A model generated the notes under the pieces. The model searched no databases, had not been told where the DNA came from, and was given only the letters and a program-made list of their open reading frames with translations. DNA of 8,897 bases from Candidatus Rokuibacteriota bacterium (lineage in GTDB: Bacteria > Methylomirabilota > Methylomirabilia > Rokubacteriales > CSP1-6), in NCBI GenBank assembly GCA_016201575.1, contig JACQCN010000149.1, positions 1 through 8,897 on the forward strand. The letters run 5' to 3'. Positions 5,335-8,897 of the stretch are shown here, piece after piece. The position numbers and the translations under genes are program-made. The first letter of the stretch is position 1; every line of letters starts with the position of its first letter.

Positions 5335-6228
5335 TTAGTCCAGACGGAGCGTCCCGGTGAGCACCGTGACCGCCTCGCCGCCCACCCGCACGCGCGCCGG
5401 GCGGCCGCCCTCGAGGGACAGCTCGACGCGGAGACGGCCCGGGCGTCCGAGGCCGTCGCCCTGCTCGGCCGTGAAGCGCGCGACGCCGCCCTCGGCGCGC
5501 AGGACTCCCGCCTCCCACAGCCAGACCGGGATCGCGGCGTGCACGGATCCGGTGACCGGGTCCTCGGGAATGCCCAGGTGGGGGGCGAAGAACCGCGAGT
5601 GGGTCCGCGAGCCGGCGTCGACTCCGCCGAGGGCCACGCCGCAGACGCCCCGGAGCTTCTCCGCGGTTGCCACCCGCGCCACCGCGGTCAGGTCGGGCGA
5701 GAGGCGCTCGAGCGCGGCCAGGGCGGGCAGGGGCAGCAGCACGTCGCGCTCGCCGGTGAGGGCCGGTGGCGCCCAGCCGCCGAGGTCCGCCACGCCCAGG
5801 GCCGCCAGCAGGTCCCGGACGGGTCCCGCGTAGGGATGGCAGGTCCGAAGCGCGGGCTCGAGCCAGATCACGAGCCGCGCGTCGGCGCGCTCGACCCGGA
5901 CGGCAAGCGGACCGCCCAGCGTGTCGAAGACGATCCGGTCGGCGCGCAGGCGTTCCGCCTCGACCAGCGCGTGGGCGGTGGCGACGGTGGCGTGGCCGCA
6001 GAACGCGATCTCCTGGCCGCTCGGGGTGAACCAGCGGAGGCGCAGGTCGGCCCCCGCGGTGGCCGTCGAGCCCACGAACGCCGTCTCGGCGACGTTCATC
6101 TCGCCCGCGATCCGCTGCATCTCGGGGACGGACAGCGCGTCGGCGTCGAGCACGACGCCGGCGGGGTTGCCGCCGAAGGGCCGGCTCGTGAACGCGTCGA
6201 CCTGGAGGATCGGGATCGCGCGGCCCAT
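5335..6228 (-). CDS. PhzF family isomerase/epimerase
   Basis: This 297-residue protein has the full length of the PhzF family, whose two-lobed diaminopimelate-epimerase fold uses a catalytic Glu for proton transfer. Visible signatures are DAF (11-13), FGGNPAGV (18-25), NVAETAF (45-51) with the likely catalytic Glu48, FCGHAT (76-81), EDPVTGS (222-228) and EQG (255-257). The phenazine enzyme isomerises trans-2,3-dihydro-3-hydroxyanthranilate, but most family members act on other, often unknown, small molecules. No other phenazine genes are seen here. ATG 6228 lies 2 nt after the stop of the upstream synthase; GTG 6234 would instead overlap that stop as GTGA and add two residues. Either way the genes are coupled. 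It is the last gene of the minus-strand operon. Confidence 0.9.
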   Translation of the reverse strand: MGRAIPILQVDAFTSRPFGGNPAGVVLDADALSVPEMQRIAGEMNVAETAFVGSTATAGADLRLRWFTPSGQEIAFCGHATVATAHALVEAERLRADRIVFDTLGGPLAVRVERADARLVIWLEPALRTCHPYAGPVRDLLAALGVADLGGWAPPALTGERDVLLPLPALAALERLSPDLTAVARVATAEKLRGVCGVALGGVDAGSRTHSRFFAPHLGIPEDPVTGSVHAAIPVWLWEAGVLRAEGGVARFTAEQGDGLGRPGRLRVELSLEGGRPARVRVGGEAVTVLTGTLRLD

Positions 6229-6230
6229 GC

Positions 6231-7235
6231 TCACACCGCGATGCGACGGCGGAGCCGCGCGGCGTCGGCGGCGAGCGTGCGGTTGGACCACACGGTGAGG
6301 GCCGACCGGGCGAGTATCCCGCGCACGGCCGCCCGGGAGAGCTTGATGCGCGCCTCGGGCGACAGGAGCTGGCGCGAGCCGGCCAGGAGCTCCAGCGTGC
6401 CGAGCCCGATCAGGAGCGGCCAGGCGCAGGCCAGCCGCATCCGTGTCTCGGCGCGGGGGATGGCGAGCGTGTACTGCCAGGCGACCTCGTAGTGCTCGAG
6501 CGTGAGGCGCAGCAGGCGTTCGAAGAGCGGCCGGACGCGGCCGGCCGCGCGGGGATCGAGCAGGTCGGCCGGCGCGAGCCCGAGCGCGGCCAGCTCCACC
6601 CGCGGGAGATAGCAGCGGCCGCCGCGGAGATCGCGCGGAAGATCCCGCAGCACGTTCGTCATCTGGAGCGCCTTGCCGAAGCGCAGGCCGCGCGCCTTCA
6701 TGAGCGGGAGGTCCCAGCGGGCGAGGCGCCGCCGATGGGCGACGTGGATCTCGGTCCAGAACTCGCCGACGCCGCCGGCCACGAGGTACGTGTAGCGGTC
6801 GAGGTCCTCGAGCGTCTCCAGCGCGCACAGCCGGCTCGCGTCCTCGCCCGGGAAGCGCGTCAGGTCGAAGACCATGCCCTCGGTGATGATGGCGAGCACG
6901 GCGCGGACCCGCGCCTGGTCGGCGGGGTCGAGGCGGTCGAGCGCGGCGAAGCACTCCGGCAGCCGCTCGAGCAGGCGCCGCTCGGCGGGATCGTCCTGGG
7001 CCGTGGCGAGGCCCGCCGGCGCCGGCAGCGCGCGGCCCGCGGCCAGCGCCTCGCGCAGCGCCTCGAGCTGGGCCAGGCGCTGGCCACGGTCGACGAGCCG
7101 CGTGTCGGCGATGGTGTCGGCGGCCCGGGCGAACATGTAGGCCAGGCCCACGGGCTCGCGCAGGCTGCGGGGCAGGACCGCGAGGGACAGGGAGAAGGAC
7201 CGGCTCACCTGCCTGAGCAGGTCGAGCGGGGGCAT
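6231..7235 (-). CDS. squalene/phytoene synthase family protein
   Basis: This 334-residue all-alpha enzyme belongs to the family that joins two prenyl diphosphates head to head, giving squalene from farnesyl-PP or phytoene from geranylgeranyl-PP. Motifs are SRSFSLSLAVLP (11-22), the first Asp motif ADTIADT (39-45), YLVAGGVGEFWTE (150-162), the second Asp motif NVLRDLPRD (194-202) and GRCYLP (206-211). The VAGGVG segment and the DT-first motif look closer to squalene synthases than to CrtB, but both motifs differ from the classical DxxED form, with Ala44-1 and Arg201 where Glu is usual. The product is therefore uncertain. A hydrophobic stretch (269-286) could touch the membrane. The ATG overlaps the upstream TGA by one base (TGATG). 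No hopanoid or carotenoid partner gene is visible nearby. Confidence 0.88.
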   Translation of the reverse strand: MPPLDLLRQVSRSFSLSLAVLPRSLREPVGLAYMFARAADTIADTRLVDRGQRLAQLEALREALAAGRALPAPAGLATAQDDPAERRLLERLPECFAALDRLDPADQARVRAVLAIITEGMVFDLTRFPGEDASRLCALETLEDLDRYTYLVAGGVGEFWTEIHVAHRRRLARWDLPLMKARGLRFGKALQMTNVLRDLPRDLRGGRCYLPRVELAALGLAPADLLDPRAAGRVRPLFERLLRLTLEHYEVAWQYTLAIPRAETRMRLACAWPLLIGLGTLELLAGSRQLLSPEARIKLSRAAVRGILARSALTVWSNRTLAADAARLRRRIAV

Positions 7236-7534
7236 CAGTCGTAGTCGAAGGGGCGGGGCGGGGGGTCGGGGGAATCCTTGGCCCGCTTCAGGCCCTCCTG
7301 GAACTTGCGGTCGAGCACCTGGCCCTTCTTCTTCTCGGCCTCGAGCTGCTGGCGGAAGCGGGCCTCGCGCTCCGCCGACTGCTTCTGCAGCGACTTGACG
7401 GCGGTGCCGAGGTCGTCGGTGCTGCGCCGGGGCGGCGGCGCCTCGTGGGCGATCACCTCGGCGAGCTGGGGATCGATCGTGAGCTTGGCCCGGCAGCAGG
7501 GGCAGGTGACGACGAAGGAGTCCTTGGCGGCCAT
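7235..7534 (-). CDS. small CxxC zinc-finger-like coiled-coil protein
   Basis: This 99-residue protein starts with a half zinc ribbon, VTCPCCRAKLTIDP, with C11, C13 and C14. A Pro/Arg linker (about 32-39) is followed by a strongly charged helix (about 42-86) that is likely a coiled coil, and an acidic/Pro tail ending FDYD. With only one CxxC pair, metal binding would probably need a dimer, which the coiled coil could provide. It is cytoplasmic. I do not recognise a named family. It is the first gene of the minus-strand operon, overlapping the synthase start by one base, and a good promoter lies just upstream. A regulatory or scaffold role for the operon is inference. Confidence 0.8.
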   Translation of the reverse strand: MAAKDSFVVTCPCCRAKLTIDPQLAEVIAHEAPPPRRSTDDLGTAVKSLQKQSAEREARFRQQLEAEKKKGQVLDRKFQEGLKRAKDSPDPPPRPFDYD

Positions 7535-7543
7535 GGCGCTCTC

Positions 7544-7573
7544 ACGCTAGCAGCGGGAGCGGGACGGCGTCAA
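7544..7573 (-). promoter_or_regulatory. sigma70-like promoter of the synthase-PhzF operon
   Basis: On the minus strand TTGACG (7573-7568, 5/6 match) and TAGCGT (7549-7544) are separated by 18 nt. The -10 is only 9 nt before ATG 7534, so the transcript would have almost no leader. This fits the weak ribosome binding site of that gene. Confidence 0.5.
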
Positions 7574-7601
7574 GCGCGGGGACCTTCAGGCCCTTAACAG
7601 G

Positions 7602-7607
7602 TAGAAT
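7602..7607 (+). promoter_or_regulatory. -10 box placed for leaderless transcription of the nuclease gene
   Basis: TAGAAT (5/6 match to TATAAT) ends 5 nt before ATG 7613, so transcription would begin at or next to the A of the start codon. There is no ribosome binding site, which fits a leaderless mRNA. A -35 is poor (GGGACC at about 17 nt). Confidence 0.4.
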
Positions 7608-7612
7608 GGCGC

Positions 7613-8454
7613 ATGCCCGAGCTGACCAACACGTTCTCCTGGTCCCGCAGCCGCGACAACACCTTCCAGGAGTGCCGCCGCCGGTACTTCTTCCAGTACT
7701 ACGGCGCCTGGGGCGGGTGGGAGGCCGACGCGCCCGCGGAATCCTGAAGGCCATCGCCGAGGGGTACGAGGTGCCGACGGAGCCGTTCATCCGGGACGTG
7801 GTCGAGCGCATGCGCCAGGACTGGCGGAGCTCCCGGGACGGGCGCTACCGGGACAACCCCAAGAGCGCGGCGCTCTTCGAGCACGAGTACGCGGTCGACG
7901 TGAAGCCCGAGGCGTGGCAGGCGCTCCGGCAGCACGTGGAGGGCTGCGTGCGCACCTTCCTGCGCCTGCCGCTCCTGGCCGAGATCCGCCGGACGCCGCT
8001 CGCGCACTGGCTGGTGGAGTACTCGTCCAAGGCCTTCGAGTTCGAGGGCACCGCGGTGTGGGTGGCGCCCGACTTCGGGTTCTGGAACGACGCCGACCGG
8101 CTCGTGCTGGTCGACTGGAAGACGGGCGCCTCGGCTCCGGAGTCCACGTCCTTCCAGCTCGGCTGTTACGCGCTCTACGCCCACGAGGTCCTGAAGCGCC
8201 CGCCGGACCAGGTGAACCTGCTCGAGGTCAACCTCCGCGACGGCGCCGTCACCGCCGTGCACTGGGACGACGCGCGGCTGGAGGTCATCAAGGAGCGCGT
8301 CCGCTTCTCGATCCGCGCGATGAAGGCCTACCTGGCGGACGCCGAAGCCAACGTGGCCGTCATGGAGAACTTCGAGCGCACGGAGGAGCTGCGCCTGTGC
8401 CGCTGGTGCAACTTCCGGGCGGTCTGCCGCCCCGACCTGAATAGTCAGTCCTGA
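7613..8454 (+). pseudogene. RecB/Cas4-like PD-(D/E)XK nuclease, frame broken
   Basis: Two fragments in different frames make up one nuclease. Fragment 1 (7613-7747, 44 residues) carries the family N-terminus with FSWSRSRDNTFQECRRRYFF and stops at TGA 7745. Fragment 2 (7741-8454, 237 codons) begins without a normal start near 7741 and carries the catalytic motif VDWKTG (Asp codon 8113, Lys codon 8119), the upstream APDF aspartate, the QLGCYALYA motif and a C-x2-C-x5-C cluster (codons 8398, 8407, 8425). With Cys21 of fragment 1 this makes four cysteines, as in Fe-S-stapled AddB/Cas4-type nucleases. From memory of the family, about 25-30 residues normally lie between the fragments, including the conserved G-x-x-V-H helix; they are absent. 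A GTG at 7771 with GAGGGG upstream could start the C-terminal part alone. Assembly error or true decay cannot be separated here. Confidence 0.82.
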
Positions 8455-8483
8455 TCGGGAATTTCCCCGCGTCGACGCATCGG

Positions 8484-8582
8484 GCCAGCGGGTCCTGTCG
8501 TGGCGAGCCGCCCCGTCCGTCCTCGCTCCAATACCCCAGTCGCTCCGGGCGGGCGGGACCGCTCGCCACGCCACCCGCTGGC
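8484..8582 (+). repeat. long three-segment hairpin in a convergent spacer
   Basis: Three stacked stems are visible: 8484-8493 with 8573-8582 (10 bp), 8499-8508 with 8561-8570 (10 bp), and 8512-8522 with 8547-8557 (11 pairs, two of them G-U). They are separated by small internal loops (5/2 and 3/3 nt) with a 24-nt apical loop. The G-U pairs are stable only in RNA read from the plus strand; read from the minus strand they become A-C mismatches. It could be an RNA 3' end, a small structured RNA or a palindromic mobile element. No family was recognised. Confidence 0.6.
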
Positions 8583-8585
8583 GAG

Positions 8586-8645
8586 GCAACAGCGCCCGCG
8601 AAGATTTTCCGATCGGAGTCAGTTAAATCATGGGGGGCGCTGTGC
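8586..8645. repeat. second hairpin in the convergent spacer
   Basis: A 9-bp perfect stem (8589-8597 with 8635-8643) is extended outward by two pairs across a bulged A8588. Inside is a 5-bp pair (8603-8607 with 8625-8629) flanking a 10-bp palindrome TCCGATCGGA (8608-8617). It starts 3 nt after the long hairpin and ends 11 nt before the stop of the SHOCT gene. There is no T-run after the stem on either strand, so a standard terminator is not supported. Confidence 0.45.
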
Positions 8646-8656
8646 GGGCCCGTCCA

Positions 8657-8897
8657 TCAAGAGTCCAGGTCGCGGCGCTTGGCCTCGAACTCCTCCCGCC
8701 CGATCTCCCCGCGCGCGTAGCGCTCCCGGAGGATCGCCAGCGCCGCCTCCCCGCCCGATCGGCGGCTCGCGCGGGCGAGCCACCGGATGCCCAGCACCGC
8801 GCCCACGATAGCGAGGAGCACGGGCGCGAAGCTGACCAGGGCCCACACCGCGACGACGAGGATCACGACGCCGAGGGCCCAGGCGGCCACCACCCAC
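8657..8897 (-). CDS. membrane-anchored SHOCT-domain protein, probably partial
   Basis: At least 78 residues are visible. A long hydrophobic segment (about residues 3-40) forms one or two transmembrane helices, followed by a basic linker RASRRSGG and a SHOCT domain (about 50-76) with the typical ALAILRERYARGEI and REEFEAKRRDL halves. SHOCT is a short helical oligomerisation or interaction domain often found at the C-terminus of small membrane proteins; the function of this one is unknown. A GTG at 8893-8891 could start it, but the frame stays open to the window edge and no ribosome binding site can be seen, so the true start is probably outside. It converges on the broken nuclease gene across a structured spacer. 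Confidence 0.82.
   Translation of the reverse strand, partial: WVVAAWALGVVILVVAVWALVSFAPVLLAIVGAVLGIRWLARASRRSGGEAALAILRERYARGEIGREEFEAKRRDLDS

Noticed and set aside
5269..6492. Plus-strand 407-codon ORF opposite PhzF and the synthase
   Set aside because: It has low-complexity Arg/Gly/Ala composition without motifs, and the minus-strand genes carry complete family signatures.
7606..7740. Reading the nuclease as one intact ORF from ATG 7606
   Set aside because: In that frame the first 45 codons are a Pro/Arg/Leu-rich shadow with no family match, whereas the 7613 frame gives the recognisable N-terminus. The continuous frame is only an accident of the frameshift.
8484..8582. Integron attC site
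   Set aside because: The folded shape is superficially similar, but the GTTRRRY-type ends are absent and there is no integrase or cassette array.
8455..8656. Standard intrinsic terminators for the convergent genes
   Set aside because: Stems are present but no U-run follows directly on either strand. The nearest T4 (8605-8608) is more than 20 nt beyond the long hairpin and inside the next one.
1..8897. CRISPR array, tRNA, rRNA, transposase or phage genes
   Set aside because: None was seen: no regularly spaced repeats beyond one two-copy repeat, no cloverleaf recognised, and no mobile-element protein motifs.

Overview
This window is a very GC-rich, gene-dense stretch of bacterial chromosome. 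The genes are short operons in alternating orientation, mostly of housekeeping or poorly studied families. The combination of high GC, a lipoprotein and exported proteins, a squalene/phytoene synthase family enzyme, a bacterial PAC2 protein and a RecB-like nuclease of environmental-lineage type suggests an uncultivated Gram-negative soil or sediment lineage, perhaps Rokubacteria/Methylomirabilota or a deltaproteobacterial relative. That placement is inference from gene style, not a demonstrated assignment. I see no CRISPR array, tRNA, rRNA, transposase, prophage or classical defence island.

Layout. (1) 145-1987, plus strand: a tightly coupled three-gene operon (ATGA and GTGA overlaps) encoding a four-helix membrane protein of unknown function, an Mrp/NBP35-type Fe-S carrier ATPase without the N-terminal DUF59 domain, and a zinc-ribbon Nudix hydrolase. 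(2) 1974-3021, minus strand: a small lipoprotein followed by an exported protein of unknown family. The junction holds two perfect hairpins that leave the second start codon unclear. (3) 3138-5008, plus strand: a PAC2-domain protein and then a secreted M23 (LytM-type) peptidase, separated by a 21-bp direct repeat that includes the peptidase start codon. (4) 5005-7534, minus strand: a zinc-finger/coiled-coil mini-protein, a squalene/phytoene synthase family enzyme and a PhzF-family isomerase in a coupled operon, then a separate small histone-H1-tail-like protein with a strong ribosome binding site. (5) 7613-8454, plus strand: a RecB/Cas4-like PD-(D/E)XK nuclease whose reading frame is broken by an apparent internal deletion. 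(6) 8455-8656: a convergent intergenic spacer with an elaborate 99-nt three-segment hairpin and a second hairpin. (7) 8657 to the right edge, minus strand: a membrane-anchored SHOCT-domain protein, probably cut by the window end.

How the genes relate. The first operon pairs an Fe-S carrier with a nucleotide-pool/repair-type hydrolase. The minus-strand operon at 5335-7534 may make and process an isoprenoid-derived product (SQS/PSY enzyme plus PhzF), but the substrates cannot be read from sequence. Two sigma70-like promoters are convincing (upstream of 3021 and 7534, both minus strand), and several start regions share a TAGNNT -10-like hexamer. The most notable observations are the broken nuclease, the long hairpin beside it, and the hairpin-laden start of the exported protein gene. 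I found no strong evidence for a wholly new multi-gene system.
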